Shown here: positions 1-10,121 of the stretch, one piece after another
Layout: the number at the start of each line of letters is the position of its first letter
Position numbering within the stretch: position 1 is the stretch's first letter
Source: Acinetobacter guerrae
GTDB lineage: Bacteria > Pseudomonadota > Gammaproteobacteria > Pseudomonadales > Moraxellaceae
Assembly: GCF_009372255.1 (NCBI RefSeq)
Contig: NZ_LXGN01000001.1
Coordinates: 248,001-312,000 of the forward strand
Direction of reading: 5' to 3'
Length of the DNA: 64,000 bases
The notes under the pieces: generated by a model
Told to the model about the DNA's origin: nothing
Databases searched by the model: none
Seen by the model: the letters and a program-made list of their open reading frames with translations, nothing else
Program-made: the position numbers and the translations under genes

Positions 1-329
1 GCACTGCGCATCTGTTGACTCGCAGCTGTCCAGATAATGGTACTACCGACATCCCCTACTGCAATCACCATAGAAGATTGTTCGGCGACATGTTTAAGAT
101 CATTACCACAATACTGTAAGGCAATATCCAGTGCAGACGGCTGTTTTTGCACTAAAGTTAATAACGGCGCAGCGGAGCGTTCTTTGGGAATAGCCGCAGA
201 AACTGAACGTTGCCATGAACTGGCAATGCTTTCATTCATCTCACCTGCCTGCTGAGTAGAGGAAATGCTTTGTTGACGAAGCGTCTCAACTCTGCTGCGT
301 TGTTCCCTGAGCTTTTGTTTTGTAACCAT
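1..329 (-). CDS. N-terminal part of an AcoR-like sigma-54-dependent activator (partial)
   Basis: Only the first 109 codons are in the window; the gene runs off the left edge. The start ATG at 329 is preceded by AGGGAA, a good ribosome binding site. The N-terminus has the pattern of acetoin/alcohol catabolism activators: a basic helix, then IASSWQRS, followed by the beginning of a GAF-like sensor segment (residues around 80-109). The AAA+ and Fis-type DNA-binding domains would lie outside the window. It diverges from an aldehyde dehydrogenase gene, the usual arrangement for activators of ethanol, acetoin or acetaldehyde use, so that gene is its likely target. No clear -24/-12 promoter was found in the short shared intergenic region. 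Family call is moderate because the diagnostic domains are missing. Confidence 0.7.
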   Translation of the reverse strand, partial: MVTKQKLREQRSRVETLRQQSISSTQQAGEMNESIASSWQRSVSAAIPKERSAAPLLTLVQKQPSALDIALQYCGNDLKHVAEQSSMVIAVGDVGSTIIWTAASQQMRS

Positions 330-482
330 TTGTATATTCCCTGAAAATTGTCATGGTCTCCAACCTTTTTCCAACCTTCCGTCTTATATGCTAACTCTAT
401 AGCGTACAAAAGTACCTTATACCAAAGCTGTATAAGCTTCAAATTTGATATGTATATCAATGATAAGCAAAGGAATATTTAT

Positions 483-1994
483 ATGCGTTACATCAATCCC
501 AATCAACCTGGTTCAAAGGTTCAATTTAAAGCCCAATATGAAAACTTTATTGGTGGGCAATGGCTTGCCCCTGTAAAAGGAGAATACTTTGAAAATATCT
601 CTCCTGTCGATGGCAAAGTATTTACAAAAATTCCGCGTTCAAGTGCGGAAGATATTGAGTTGGCTCTAGATGCTGCAAATAAGGCAAAAGCAGAGTGGAA
701 TAAAGCCTCTCCAACAACTCGCTCTAATTTGTTATTAAAAATTGCAGATCGTCTTGAAGCAAATCTGGAAATGCTCGCGGTTGCTGAAACATGGGACAAC
801 GGTAAGCCTGTACGTGAAACACTGGCTGCGGATATTCCATTGGCGATTGATCATTTCCGTTATTTTGCGGGTTGTGTTCGCGCTCAAGAAGGCGGGATTT
901 CTGAAATAGATGAAGATACCATTGCCTATCATTTCCATGAACCTTTAGGCGTCGTTGGCCAGATCATTCCATGGAATTTCCCGATTTTAATGGCAGCATG
1001 GAAACTTGCACCTGCATTGGCTGCGGGTAACTGTATTGTACTTAAACCTGCGGAACAAACACCTGTCAGTATTTTGGTGTTAGTTGAACTGATTCAAGAT
1101 ATTTTACCCGCAGGTGTATTAAATATTGTGAATGGTTATGGCGTGGAAGTCGGTCGTCCATTGGCAACTAATCCACGTATTGCAAAAATTGCATTTACAG
1201 GTTCAACTAAAGTCGGGCAACAAATTATGCAATATGCGACTGAGAATATTATTCCAGTCACGCTTGAACTTGGTGGTAAATCACCCAATATTTTCTTTGA
1301 AGATATTCTGGATAGAGAAGATGACTTCCTTGAGAAAACCCTGGAAGGCTTTGCCATGTTTGCCCTAAATCAGGGTGAAGTATGTACCTGTCCTTCTCGT
1401 GCGTTGGTTCAGGAAAGCATTGCAGATCGTTTCTTAGAAATGGCAATTGAACGCGTTAAAAAAATCAAAACGGGACATCCATTAGACACTGAAACCATGA
1501 TTGGCGCTCAAGCATCCAAACAACAGTTCGACAAAATTATTGGTTGTATTGATACAGGTCGTAATGAAGGCGCACAATTACTTACAGGCGGTGATGCACG
1601 TCATGATGTTGATGGCGGTTTTTATATTGAACCGACCATTTTCAAAGGCAACAACAGCATGAAAATTTTTCAGGAAGAAATTTTCGGGCCAGTATTATCG
1701 GTCACTACATTTAAAGATTTTGACGATGCTATACGCATTGCCAATGATACCGTATACGGTTTAGGTGCTGGCGTTTGGTCTCGTTCTGCACATACTTCTT
1801 ATCGTGCAGGTCGTGCGATTGAAGCGGGTCGTGTCTGGACTAACTGTTACCACATTTACCCTGCACATGCGGCATTTGGTGGTTACAAACAATCTGGTAT
1901 TGGTCGTGAAAACCACAAAATGATGTTGGATCATTATCAACAAACTAAAAACTTATTGGTCAGTTACTCAACCAAACCAATGGGCTTTTTTTAA
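483..1994 (+). CDS. NAD-dependent aldehyde dehydrogenase, ExaC/AcoD type
   Basis: Encodes a 503-residue aldehyde dehydrogenase, matching the roughly 506 residues of ExaC/AcoD acetaldehyde dehydrogenases. Visible motifs are PWNFP (residues 173-177) in the cofactor region, the general-base Glu262 in LELGGKSPN, and the nucleophile Cys301 in [11 protein letters not shown]; the CTCPSR form is typical of this subfamily. It oxidises short aldehydes such as acetaldehyde to the acid with NAD in the cytoplasm. The reading frame is open from 348, but the ATG at 483 is preceded by AAGGAA and gives the family's usual N-terminus, so I chose it. It diverges from the AcoR-like activator and ends in a hairpin terminator, so it appears monocistronic. 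Confidence 0.9.
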   Translation: MRYINPNQPGSKVQFKAQYENFIGGQWLAPVKGEYFENISPVDGKVFTKIPRSSAEDIELALDAANKAKAEWNKASPTTRSNLLLKIADRLEANLEMLAVAETWDNGKPVRETLAADIPLAIDHFRYFAGCVRAQEGGISEIDEDTIAYHFHEPLGVVGQIIPWNFPILMAAWKLAPALAAGNCIVLKPAEQTPVSILVLVELIQDILPAGVLNIVNGYGVEVGRPLATNPRIAKIAFTGSTKVGQQIMQYATENIIPVTLELGGKSPNIFFEDILDREDDFLEKTLEGFAMFALNQGEVCTCPSRALVQESIADRFLEMAIERVKKIKTGHPLDTETMIGAQASKQQFDKIIGCIDTGRNEGAQLLTGGDARHDVDGGFYIEPTIFKGNNSMKIFQEEIFGPVLSVTTFKDFDDAIRIANDTVYGLGAGVWSRSAHTSYRAGRAIEAGRVWTNCYHIYPAHAAFGGYKQSGIGRENHKMMLDHYQQTKNLLVSYSTKPMGFF

Positions 1995-2017
1995 AAAATA
2001 ATCTCAGCACGATTAAA

Positions 2018-2048
2018 AATAGAGGCGATGTAATCACCTCTATTTTTG
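2018..2048 (+). terminator. Rho-independent terminator after the aldehyde dehydrogenase
   Basis: An inverted repeat with AATAGAGG and CCTCTATT arms encloses a short loop and is followed directly by a T-run. It starts about 24 nt after the stop codon of the aldehyde dehydrogenase gene. Confidence 0.8.
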
Positions 2049-2256
2049 TATAAGCATCGTTTTAAGAAAAACTATATACATTTGAATGAGCAAAAGATAT
2101 CAAGTGTGTCTTTAAAAATAATAAAGATGGCTGTGCTTTAAGCCAGATCGCATAAAATGTCATGGGTATTTTCTTTGAAACCCAACCAACAATACAGTTT
2201 TCTTTTTGATGATTTTCGCTTAAGGTGAAATATATCGATGTAATATTGAATCCGTT

Positions 2257-2973
2257 ATGACTCAACATACTTTTTCCAAAACCATTTACGCTATTCAGCA
2301 TGTCGCTTTTGAAGACTTGGGTTCATTAGAAGATATTTTTTATCAGTTAGGCTTTCGGATTCGCTATTTTGAAGCAGGTATCGATGATCTAACGCCAGCG
2401 CTAAATTATGAAGGTCTTACCGTGATTTTGGGTGGGCCAATTGGTGTTTATGAAGAACAAGATTATCCTTTTCTAACAGCAGAAATTGCATTACTCAAAC
2501 AACGTCTTGCCGATAAAAAACCGACCTTAGGCATTTGTCTGGGCGCACAACTTATTGCCAGTGCATTAGGCGGCAAAGTGTATGCAGGTCATCAAAAGGA
2601 AATTGGCTGGAGCGAGTTAGAAATTAAAACAATCGAACATAATATTTTAGAACCCCTTGAAAATGTTTCGGTTTTACACTGGCACGGCGATACCTTTGAA
2701 TTGCCTGAAAATGCCACTTTACTTGCCAGTTCAGCACTTTATCCCAATCAGGCATTTTCGATTGACCATCATGTACTGGCTTTACAGTTTCATATTGAAG
2801 TGGCTGAGGACATGTTTGAACGCTGGCTGATTGGTCATACTTGTGAATTACGTCAGGCTCACTTGTCGATTCCTCAACTACGTGAAGAAAATGCGATACA
2901 TGCCCACGCGCTTGAACATGCTGCCTATCATGTAATGAAACAATTTTTGAAACAAATCCAGCTATTAAATTAG
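2257..2973 (+). CDS. Class I glutamine amidotransferase (GMP synthase-like, stand-alone)
   Basis: A 238-residue stand-alone type 1 glutamine amidotransferase domain. The catalytic triad is visible: Cys94 in GICLGAQ, His179 in LQFHIEV and Glu181. The oxyanion strand is marked by ILGGP at about residues 57-61. The family hydrolyses glutamine and passes ammonia to an acceptor, or has related hydrolase activity on gamma-glutamyl compounds; the acceptor cannot be read from the sequence, and no synthetase partner is adjacent. The C-terminal part, after residue 190, is helical and rich in His and Glu. The ATG at 2257 has only a weak ribosome binding site. Family call is firm; substrate unknown. Confidence 0.85.
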   Translation: MTQHTFSKTIYAIQHVAFEDLGSLEDIFYQLGFRIRYFEAGIDDLTPALNYEGLTVILGGPIGVYEEQDYPFLTAEIALLKQRLADKKPTLGICLGAQLIASALGGKVYAGHQKEIGWSELEIKTIEHNILEPLENVSVLHWHGDTFELPENATLLASSALYPNQAFSIDHHVLALQFHIEVAEDMFERWLIGHTCELRQAHLSIPQLREENAIHAHALEHAAYHVMKQFLKQIQLLN

Positions 2974-2992
2974 AAAAGGTCTTCGATCTTCT

Positions 2993-3400
2993 TTAATTTC
3001 CAGAGGAAAATAAATTAATCACGTCCTGTTCGGTCAACTGTTTTGCTGAAGATAAAAATGGATAGTATGCAGGTTTATGATCTGCATAGATTTCCAAATG
3101 AATTTTTGCCTGCTCTGGTAAATCAAACAGTTGTGCGTTTAAGTTATAATAATTTCGCTCATTGAGTTTGTAATATAAATTGGTGCCACAATTTTTACAA
3201 AAGTAACGTGCTGCCCATTCAGATGATGCATACTTTCCAATTAATTTTTCGCCAGTCACTTTCAAATGATCAATAACTTCAACCGTTAATGAAGGCCCAC
3301 CACCCCATTTTCGGCACATAGAACAATGACAAACTGCAATTTGATCTATATGAATATTTGCCTCAACTTGCACCGATCCACATAAGCATTGACCTAACAT
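2993..3400 (-). CDS. GFA/CENP-V family zinc protein
   Basis: A 135-residue protein of the glutathione-dependent formaldehyde-activating (GFA) fold. The zinc-ligand cysteines are at residues 5 and 7 (CLC), 24, 26 and 29 (CHCSMC), and 68 and 71 (CKNC), the full set for two zinc sites. The family name comes from an enzyme that binds S-hydroxymethylglutathione, but most bacterial members are uncharacterised and that activity should not be assumed here. The start at 3400 has AGAGGA upstream. It converges with the amidotransferase gene, with only about 20 nt between the two stop codons. Family call firm, role unknown. Confidence 0.87.
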   Translation of the reverse strand: MLGQCLCGSVQVEANIHIDQIAVCHCSMCRKWGGGPSLTVEVIDHLKVTGEKLIGKYASSEWAARYFCKNCGTNLYYKLNERNYYNLNAQLFDLPEQAKIHLEIYADHKPAYYPFLSSAKQLTEQDVINLFSSGN

Positions 3401-3465
3401 TGTTTTTCCTCTTGTAAAATGATTTGATTATTTTTAGTTCTTACAAGTTCACTATTCTACAAAAG

Positions 3466-3502
3466 AAAAAACCCATCATGTTTTTTTAATGCATGATGGG
3501 TC
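3466..3502 (-). terminator. Terminator after yceI
   Basis: Arms CCCATCATG and CATGATGGG flank an A/T loop and, read on the minus strand, end in a long T-run just below the YceI stop codon. It probably also insulates the GFA gene promoter. Confidence 0.8.
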
Positions 3503-3520
3503 TCATCGAACTGTAAACTA

Positions 3521-4102
3521 TTATTTCTTGGCAGCTTCTGCTTCAGTGGTAATGTTTACAGTAATTTTATCACCAACATTTGGCACATAGTTTCCGATAC
3601 CGAAGTCAGAACGGTTAAATGAAGTGGTTGCATTGAAACCAATTGCTGGTACTTTCGCCATTGGATGTTCACCTTGTTTATTCAACACCGCATCCAGTAC
3701 TACAGGCTTAGTAATGCCTTTAACGGTTAAATTACCTGTAATTTTGAAGTGTTTTTTGTCTTTGGTTTCAACCTTAGTACTTTTAAAGGTAATGTTTGGA
3801 TATTTTGCGGCATTAAACCAGCCTTCTTCCTGAAATTCTTTATCTAATGCAGCAACGTTTGAATTTACGCTGCTTACTGGAATTGTCACTTCTACAGATG
3901 AGTTGGCAGGTTTTGCATTATCAACTTTAATGACACCCTGAATATCGGTAAAGTTAGCACTTGGCGTAGAAAAACCAAAGTGATTCCATGAAAATACTGT
4001 CGCCGTATGGGTCGGATCAATCTTATAATCTACTGGTGCAGCTAAAGTTAGAGTACTTGCAACTGCAACAGCCAAACCGAATGATAATGTTTTTAAACGC
4101 AT
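3521..4102 (-). CDS. yceI: YceI family periplasmic lipid-binding protein
   Basis: A 193-residue secreted protein. Residues 1-21 form a typical Sec signal peptide ending TLA/AP. The mature part begins with YKIDPTHT and contains the lipocalin-like YceI pattern, including the ITGNLTVKGITKPV strand pair and SFNRSDFGIG. YceI proteins have a beta-barrel that binds polyisoprenoids or other amphiphiles in the periplasm; the physiological ligand is not known. The start at 4102 is supported by AGGA 8 nt upstream. A strong hairpin follows the gene, and an AT-rich divergent region separates it from the OsmC gene, so it looks monocistronic. Confidence 0.9.
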   Translation of the reverse strand: MRLKTLSFGLAVAVASTLTLAAPVDYKIDPTHTATVFSWNHFGFSTPSANFTDIQGVIKVDNAKPANSSVEVTIPVSSVNSNVAALDKEFQEEGWFNAAKYPNITFKSTKVETKDKKHFKITGNLTVKGITKPVVLDAVLNKQGEHPMAKVPAIGFNATTSFNRSDFGIGNYVPNVGDKITVNITTEAEAAKK

Positions 4103-4405
4103 GATTTTTTCCTACTCAGTGAATAGTTATAAGTTTATACATTGCCAATTTTAATGCACTGTTATTTATAAGACGAATTGTTGCAAGCATGCAACAATCG
4201 GGTTTTAATTAAATTTACTTAATAAAAGTTATGAAATTTAAAAATAAAACATTAAATATTTAAATAAACCTAACTAAAACTCTTTATTATTTAGATAAAA
4301 TTAATTAAACATCATTAAAAAGCTCATGACTACATACAAAATAACAACAAGTACATTCTCTTTTATGCTAAAGATACTACTTTATTGATCATTTCAGGTT
4401 ATCGC
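4103..4405. other. AT-rich divergent intergenic region, yceI/osmC
   Basis: Very AT-rich, without any convincing reading frame. It must hold the outward promoters for yceI and the osmC-like gene. A short inverted repeat, TTGTTGCA/TGCAACAA, lies near 4181-4198 and could be an operator, but nothing identifies its regulator. Confidence 0.4.
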
Positions 4406-4816
4406 ATGTCATACACTGCACAAGCCCAAAGCACTCAAACACCTTATCGTGTCACCCTTACCGATCCTTCTGGACATATCTGGTACGTCGATGAACCTGT
4501 AGAAAAAGGTGGGCAAAACACTGCGCCAAATCCAATCTTGATCCTTCTCTCTGCTTTGGGTGCTTGCACAACGGTGACTTTACAAATGTATGCAGACCAT
4601 AAGCAAATACAACTTGAACATGTACAAATCGATTTAGTATTAAATCCTCAAGGAGAAGCTGTATCTTCTAATGCTAATCAAATTGAACGTAACATTAAGC
4701 TAAAAGGAAACTTTACTGAAGATCAGCACAAACGTTTATTAAAAGTTGCAGAAAGTTGCCCTGTCCATAAAATTTTGACTTCAAATATCACCATTCAAAC
4801 TGAGATGACATTTTAA
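4406..4816 (+). CDS. OsmC family peroxidase-like protein
   Basis: A 136-residue OsmC/Ohr-fold protein. The two redox cysteines of the family are present: Cys54 in LGACTTVTLQMYA and Cys118 in ESCPVHK. Such proteins reduce organic hydroperoxides or act as thiol-dependent detoxifiers in the cytoplasm. The sequence around Cys54 is of the general OsmC type rather than the Ohr type. An in-frame TTG lies upstream at 4385, but the ATG at 4406 begins the conserved domain directly and is the better start; its ribosome binding site is weak (CAGG). Stand-alone gene. Confidence 0.88.
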   Translation: MSYTAQAQSTQTPYRVTLTDPSGHIWYVDEPVEKGGQNTAPNPILILLSALGACTTVTLQMYADHKQIQLEHVQIDLVLNPQGEAVSSNANQIERNIKLKGNFTEDQHKRLLKVAESCPVHKILTSNITIQTEMTF

Positions 4817-4951
4817 TACTTTGCACATGTATGGATGTTGAATGCCGATTAGCTCGGAAATATTTAAGATTTGAATATCAATATTTCTGAGTGAACTAAT
4901 ACCAGATTAAGTTATATCAATTGTTTCAAATACGTGATATCTACTCAAAAA

Positions 4952-5233
4952 CTATAAGATTTCTTTCCAATTGCTGCCAATTTTCACGAAATCAGGTAAT
5001 TTTTCACTGTGAAATACATTGTTCTCATTATCAACAGCAAATTTTGAGACTGTATTATCATGTTCTGCATTTAATTTTTGGTAAAAACTAAACTCTCCTA
5101 GTACACCATCCAGTGCGGTAGACTGTTTAATATCAGTCGCCAGTGCATTAGAAATGTATTGTGCAGGATGAACAATAAACTCACACTCGCCTGTGACCGT
5201 TTCGCCATTTAAATCAACAAATGAAAATTTCAT
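4952..5233 (-). CDS. Conserved-looking small hypothetical protein
   Basis: Encodes about 93 residues, acidic, with no signal peptide or membrane span. I do not recognise the family. The beginning, MKFSFVDLNGE, reads like a compact beta-rich cytoplasmic domain. The frame is open a little further upstream, but the ATG at 5233 has GGATG at a suitable distance and is preferred. It lies in the same direction as transketolase's terminator region but is separated from tkt by it, so it is probably its own transcript. No function is proposed. Confidence 0.6.
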   Translation of the reverse strand: MKFSFVDLNGETVTGECEFIVHPAQYISNALATDIKQSTALDGVLGEFSFYQKLNAEHDNTVSKFAVDNENNVFHSEKLPDFVKIGSNWKEIL

Positions 5234-5287
5234 GATGACATCCAATTAAACTGAATCCTTAAAAAATATATCATAGAAATACAGAAT

Positions 5288-5324
5288 CAAAAAACCCAGT
5301 CAAACTTTTGATTGACTGGGTTTT
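5288..5324 (-). terminator. Terminator after transketolase
   Basis: A perfect stem of AAAACCCAGTCAA with its complement, short loop, and a T-run when read on the minus strand, directly below the tkt stop codon. Confidence 0.85.
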
Positions 5325-5352
5325 CAAAGCGAAATGCTTTACGAAAATTGAC

Positions 5353-7341
5353 TTATGAAGTTAAAGACTGAACAGCCTCAACCACAGCTTCAGTGGTAAT
5401 TCCAAAGAACTTAAACAGATCTTTAGCTGGTGCAGACTCACCATAAGTCGTCATACCAATCACCTTGCCATCTAAGCCAACAAACTTCCACCAATAATCG
5501 ACGTGCGCTGCTTCAACTGCAACACGGGCGCGGATATGGGCTGGCAATACTACTTCACGGTAAGCCACGTCTTGCTTCATAAATTCTTCTGCACATGGCA
5601 TAGACACCACACGCACACCTTCAAGTTGAGCATAAGCATTCATTGCCAGTTCAACTTCTGAACCTGTCGCAATAATAATCGCTTTTAACTCACCTTTTTC
5701 CTGAGCCAATACATAACCACCTTTCGCAGCGTTTTGAATTTGCTCGTCAGTACGAGTTTGGAATGCCAAATTTTGACGAGACAAAATCAATGCAGATGGG
5801 CCGTCTTTACGTTCTAAAGAAGATTTCCATGCAATCGCTGTTTCAACGGTATCCGCAGGGCGCCATGTATTTAGATTCGGGGTAGAGCGCAATGAAGCAA
5901 TCTGTTCTACAGGCTGATGCGTTGGGCCATCTTCACCTAAACCAATCGAGTCATGAGTATAAACATGGATCACACGTTGCTTCATCAATGCCGACATACG
6001 TACTGCATTACGTGCATATTCCATAAACATAAGGAAAGTTGCAACGTAAGGAATAAACCCACCGTGTAATGCAACACCATTGGCGATGGCTGTCATGCCA
6101 AACTCACGTACACCATAATGTACATAATTACCTGCTGGATTGTCCTGAACCCCCACACAACCTTTCCAAATGGTGAGGTTAGAACCTGCAAGATCGGCTG
6201 AACCACCTAACAACTCAGGCAACAGTGGTCCAAATGCCTGTAAAGTATTTTGGCTGGCTTTACGAGTTGCAATGGTTTCAGCTTTAGCATTTGTTTGTGC
6301 AATAAATGCAGCTGCTTGAGCCGCAAAATCAGCAGGTAAATCGCCAGAAATACGGCGTAGCAATTCACCCGCTTCCGTTGGATATTTTTCTTGATACGTT
6401 GCAAAAACTTTGTCCCAAGCGGATTCAGCTTGTTGACCTTTTGCTTTGGCATCCCAATGCTCATAAATATCAGCAGGAATAACGAAAGCCTTTTCTTCCC
6501 AGCCTAACACTTCACGAGTAAGTTTGATCTCATCGGCACCGAGTGGCGCACCATGACTATCTTCTTTACCTTGTTTATTTGGAGATCCTAAACCAATAAT
6601 GGTTTTACAGATAATAACCGTCGGTTTAGACGTTTCAGCCTGCGCCTCTACTGTGGCTTGACGAATAGCATCAGCATCATGACCATCGACACGTAGTACT
6701 TGCCAACCATATGATTTAAAACGTTGTTCTGTATCATCACTAAACCAGCCTTCAACTTCACCATCAATTGAAATGCCGTTATCGTCATAGTAAGCGATCA
6801 GTTTACCCAGACCCAATGTACCCGCAAATGAACATGCTTCATGGGAAATACCTTCCATCAAGCAGCCATCACCCAGAAAACAATAAGTATAATGGTCAAC
6901 AACAGTTAAATCAGCTTTATTAAATTGTGCCGCTAATGTTTTTTCAGCCAAGGCAAAACCTACAGCATTGGCAATCCCCTGACCTAAAGGACCTGTTGTA
7001 GTTTCGATACCAGGTGCGTAACCTAATTCTGGATGACCTGGTGTTTTAGAATGTAATTGACGAAATTGCTTGATATCTTCAATTGAAACATCGTAACCAG
7101 TCAAATGTAGCAACGCATATTGCAACATTGAACCATGACCATTTGACAATACAAATCGGTCACGGTTCGCCCATTGAGGATTGGCTGGATTATGGTTTAG
7201 AAACTCACGCCAAACGACGTCTGCAATGTCTGCCATACCCATTGGCGCACCAGGATGGCCTGAATTTGCCTGTTGTACAGCATCCATAGCCAATACACGA
7301 ATTGCGTTTGCAATACGACGTTCGTTTAAAGGGGTCGTCAT
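5353..7341 (-). CDS. tkt: Transketolase
   Basis: Encodes 662 residues, the normal length for bacterial transketolase. It transfers two-carbon units between sugar phosphates in the non-oxidative pentose phosphate pathway, using thiamine diphosphate. The N-terminal domain has GHPGAPMG and GHGSMLQY, the ThDP/Mg site appears as [14 protein letters not shown], and the central domain has the conserved [12 protein letters not shown] stretch. The start codon at 7341 has little Shine-Dalgarno sequence. It diverges from metK across nearly 700 bp and is followed by a strong terminator, so it appears to be a single-gene unit. Ribose-5-phosphate isomerase (rpiA) in the same window serves the same pathway. 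Confidence 0.97.
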   Translation of the reverse strand: MTTPLNERRIANAIRVLAMDAVQQANSGHPGAPMGMADIADVVWREFLNHNPANPQWANRDRFVLSNGHGSMLQYALLHLTGYDVSIEDIKQFRQLHSKTPGHPELGYAPGIETTTGPLGQGIANAVGFALAEKTLAAQFNKADLTVVDHYTYCFLGDGCLMEGISHEACSFAGTLGLGKLIAYYDDNGISIDGEVEGWFSDDTEQRFKSYGWQVLRVDGHDADAIRQATVEAQAETSKPTVIICKTIIGLGSPNKQGKEDSHGAPLGADEIKLTREVLGWEEKAFVIPADIYEHWDAKAKGQQAESAWDKVFATYQEKYPTEAGELLRRISGDLPADFAAQAAAFIAQTNAKAETIATRKASQNTLQAFGPLLPELLGGSADLAGSNLTIWKGCVGVQDNPAGNYVHYGVREFGMTAIANGVALHGGFIPYVATFLMFMEYARNAVRMSALMKQRVIHVYTHDSIGLGEDGPTHQPVEQIASLRSTPNLNTWRPADTVETAIAWKSSLERKDGPSALILSRQNLAFQTRTDEQIQNAAKGGYVLAQEKGELKAIIIATGSEVELAMNAYAQLEGVRVVSMPCAEEFMKQDVAYREVVLPAHIRARVAVEAAHVDYWWKFVGLDGKVIGMTTYGESAPAKDLFKFFGITTEAVVEAVQSLTS

Positions 7342-8033
7342 AGGTCAGCGTCCAAATAAATCGATAGAATAAAAAAGGTGAGCATGAATCGGGATTCAAA
7401 AACAGGCTATATTGTCTTAAAAAAAAAGGCACGGGTAAAGCCTATGTCGTGATTTTCCGTACTTTTATATGACAGTTTTGGCTGAATAAACGTAATTTTT
7501 CCTGATTCACTAGATTTATTTTTTCCTTTCTTATATTTATTCAAAAAAACACCTCTCCAAAATATTTGTAATTTTTATACTAATCCCATTAAATCAATGG
7601 ATTAAATTTATCAAAAAAACCTCATCATGTTTTTAAAATAATTAATTGTAGCCTTGTACAATATTTAAAAGTTAAGTACAAATAAAAAGAGAATTTTATT
7701 AAAATTTCTATAAAAATAATGAATGACATTCAACTTAAATTTTATATTTGTAATTTTAATTGTATTTTTTAATGTTTAAGATTTTCAAACACAGGAAAAT
7801 GCAGAAATAAATGATAATTATTTTATAAATCAATATAATAAATTTAAAATTTAATAAAAAAGTGTCTTTTAGCAATCTTTTCCAAAGCCCTATATAAGTT
7901 TTACTCATACATATATCAAATAAAACAAGGCAAAAATAGAATAAATTCACGCAATTTAGTCAGGTTAAGCTAGTCCTAAAGGTCAAGTCGATGTAACATA
8001 TTATGTCTTTAAAATTACTGTGATAGGACTTTC
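7342..8033. other. Long AT-rich divergent region between tkt and metK
   Basis: About 690 bp without a convincing gene. The only long frame, on the minus strand at 7756-7950, encodes a low-complexity Ile/Phe/Leu string and lacks a good ribosome binding site. Promoters for tkt and metK must lie at the two ends. A small inverted repeat TTGTAC/GTACAA occurs near 7653-7680. The last 90 bp before metK are less AT-rich than the rest and could form a structured leader, but I cannot match them to a known SAM riboswitch class. Confidence 0.4.
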
Positions 8034-9200
8034 ATGCGCGAGTACGCTGTTTTTACTTCGGAATCTGTAAGCGAAGGCCATCCGGATAAAATGGCTGACC
8101 AAATTAGTGATGCGATTCTGGATGCGATCTTAAAAGAAGACCCATATGCGCGGGTTGCTTGTGAAACATTAGTAAAAACAGGTGCTGTGGTTCTTGCTGG
8201 TGAAATCACAACAACAGCCAATGTTGATTTCGAGGCGATTGTACGTCAAACCGTAAACGGGATTGGTTATCACCATTCAGATCTTGGTTTTGATGGATCA
8301 ACTTGTGCTGTGATCAATATGATTGGCAAACAATCTCCTGAAATTGCGCAAGGTGTAGACCGCCAAAAACCTGAAGATCAAGGTGCAGGTGATCAGGGTT
8401 TGATGTTTGGTTATGCCAGCCGCGAAACCGATGTACTTATGCCAGCGCCTATTTCTTATGCCCATCGTTTAATGGAACGTCAAGCTGAATTACGTCGTTC
8501 AGGTGTGTTGCCTTGGTTGCGTCCAGATGCAAAAAGTCAGGTGACATTTGCCTATGAAAATGGTCGCCCCGTCCGTTTAGATGCAGTCGTTCTATCTACT
8601 CAGCATGACCCTGAAATTTCTCAGATTCAGCTTAAAGAAGCGATTATTGAAGAAATTGTAAAACCTATAATTCCAGCAGATATGTTCCATGCAGGCACAA
8701 AATTTCACATTAACCCAACAGGTATGTTTGTGATTGGTGGTCCTGTAGGCGACTGTGGTTTAACGGGCCGTAAAATTATTGTAGATACTTATGGTGGAAT
8801 GGCTCGTCATGGTGGCGGTGCTTTCTCTGGTAAAGACCCATCTAAAGTTGACCGTTCCGCTGCTTATGCAGGTCGTTACGTGGCAAAGAATATCGTTGCA
8901 GCAGGCTTAGCAGATAAGTGTGAAATTCAGGTAAGTTATGCTATTGGTGTTGCTGAACCAACCTCTATTTCAATCAATACTTTTAATACTGCAAAAGTCG
9001 ATGATGAGCTTATTATCGCTTTAGTCCGCGAACATTTTGATTTACGTCCGTATGGTATTACCCGTATGTTAAACCTGTTACAACCGATGTATAAGCAAAC
9101 TGCTGCATACGGCCACTTTGGTCGTGAAGGCACAGATCATGCGTTTACTTGGGAAAAAACAGATAAAGTTGATGTTCTTAAAGATGCCGCTGGTCTCTAA
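8034..9200 (+). CDS. metK: S-adenosylmethionine synthase
   Basis: A 388-residue methionine adenosyltransferase that makes SAM from methionine and ATP. Signature stretches are [11 protein letters not shown] near residue 15, [12 protein letters not shown] near residue 120, and the glycine-rich [19 protein letters not shown] near residue 260. The start ATG at 8034 follows ATAGGACTTTC, a good ribosome binding site. A classic hairpin terminator follows. SAM made here would feed the radical-SAM enzyme BioB encoded further along, though not through any operon link. Confidence 0.98.
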   Translation: MREYAVFTSESVSEGHPDKMADQISDAILDAILKEDPYARVACETLVKTGAVVLAGEITTTANVDFEAIVRQTVNGIGYHHSDLGFDGSTCAVINMIGKQSPEIAQGVDRQKPEDQGAGDQGLMFGYASRETDVLMPAPISYAHRLMERQAELRRSGVLPWLRPDAKSQVTFAYENGRPVRLDAVVLSTQHDPEISQIQLKEAIIEEIVKPIIPADMFHAGTKFHINPTGMFVIGGPVGDCGLTGRKIIVDTYGGMARHGGGAFSGKDPSKVDRSAAYAGRYVAKNIVAAGLADKCEIQVSYAIGVAEPTSISINTFNTAKVDDELIIALVREHFDLRPYGITRMLNLLQPMYKQTAAYGHFGREGTDHAFTWEKTDKVDVLKDAAGL

Positions 9201-9220
9201 GTCAACACTTAGCATCTTAA

Positions 9221-9249
9221 ACAAACCCGCATTTGCGGGTTTGTTTTTA
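9221..9249 (+). terminator. Terminator after metK
   Basis: A perfect 10-bp stem ACAAACCCGC/GCGGGTTTGT with an ATTT loop, followed by a T-run, about 20 nt after the metK stop codon. Confidence 0.92.
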
Positions 9250-9300
9250 TTAATACCAAATGAAAATATTCATTGAGTAAGTCCTACTCATCAAGAATAA

Positions 9301-9549
9301 CTAATTAGTTTTCTTTTCATTAGAATTTAATACATCCAGTATCGACTTTTGTGTTGGTGTATCTGTCTCATGTGTTTGAGTATAAAATTGGACAGATTTA
9401 AATACCATTACAACAGCGAGACACCCCACAAGGCAAAAAATCCACCATCCGTATGGACTACGGATATGTTGTGAACCACAATAAGGACATTCTTTATCTG
9501 TAGATGCAACGACCTTGTTACAACATGCACAGTGATATTGGTACAGCAT
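9301..9549 (-). CDS. Small zinc-ribbon membrane protein, hypothetical
   Basis: An 82-residue protein with two CxxC pairs at the N-terminus (CACC at 7-10 and CPYC at 22-25), which form a minimal zinc ribbon, then one hydrophobic segment at about residues 36-54 and a polar C-terminal tail. The layout suggests a membrane-anchored zinc ribbon with the ribbon probably in the cytoplasm. The start at 9549 is preceded by GGAGGATTACT, a strong ribosome binding site, which supports it as a real gene. Not recognised as a named family; no function proposed. Confidence 0.7.
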   Translation of the reverse strand: MLYQYHCACCNKVVASTDKECPYCGSQHIRSPYGWWIFCLVGCLAVVMVFKSVQFYTQTHETDTPTQKSILDVLNSNEKKTN

Positions 9550-9794
9550 AGTAATCCTCCCACACGACCCTAAGCTTGTTTTTCTAGTCTGTTTAGCTAA
9601 AGCTAAATCATTTTAGGCCTTATATTTTTATATTATGTGAAATAGAAGACGATTTCAATGAAATTATAAATAGATGAAATTCATTAATTATCATAAATAT
9701 AGCCAATTTTTGACTTAGATCACTATATAAAAAATAGAATTATCTACAAAAATTTTGTTAAAATTTATTAATAACGTCTCAGAGGTTGCTCATC

Positions 9795-9992
9795 ATGACA
9801 CAATTGATTAATAAAGGTGGTTTTCGTGAACGGGCTAATCGTAGTCGAAAATACAAAGATTCTGAAAATGAAAAAACCATGTTAGTTTCAAATAAATACC
9901 AGCCTTCTGTAAGGCCCGAATCTCATCTTAACAATACATCTTCAGTAGATATTCAGCCTAATTCAGTTGAGATCAAAGATATAAATCCATAG
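9795..9992 (+). CDS. Small hydrophilic hypothetical protein
   Basis: Encodes 65 residues that are highly polar: a basic N-terminal half with RERANRSRKYK, followed by a Ser/Asn-rich half with no hydrophobic core. The ATG at 9795 is preceded by AGAGG at a workable distance. No signal peptide or membrane span is visible. I do not recognise it; it could be a small disordered protein. It sits between the zinc-ribbon gene and the FMN monooxygenase gene, with about 130 bp to the latter. Coding status is moderate because the protein is short and low in complexity. Confidence 0.5.
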   Translation: MTQLINKGGFRERANRSRKYKDSENEKTMLVSNKYQPSVRPESHLNNTSSVDIQPNSVEIKDINP

Positions 9993-10121
9993 GCATTTTA
10001 TATCTTAATAAATCATGTTTTTTTATTAAACAATAATAATAAAAGCTCTGAATTAATCCATATAAAGCGCTCGATTGTTTTGACTTAAGCTCATCATAAA
10101 TTGTGAAAATAGAGTTTCGTA

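Noticed and set aside
329..482. Sigma-54 promoter before the aldehyde dehydrogenase gene
   Set aside because: Expected from the divergent AcoR-like activator, but no GG/GC -24/-12 pair with correct spacing could be seen.
7756..7950. A 64-codon frame on the minus strand in the tkt/metK gap
   Set aside because: Low-complexity Ile/Leu/Phe/Lys composition caused by AT-rich DNA and no ribosome binding site.
7944..8033. Possible SAM riboswitch before metK
   Set aside because: No match by eye to the conserved cores of SAM-I, SAM-II or SAM-IV type elements, and no anti-terminator arrangement seen. Kept only as a low-interest question.
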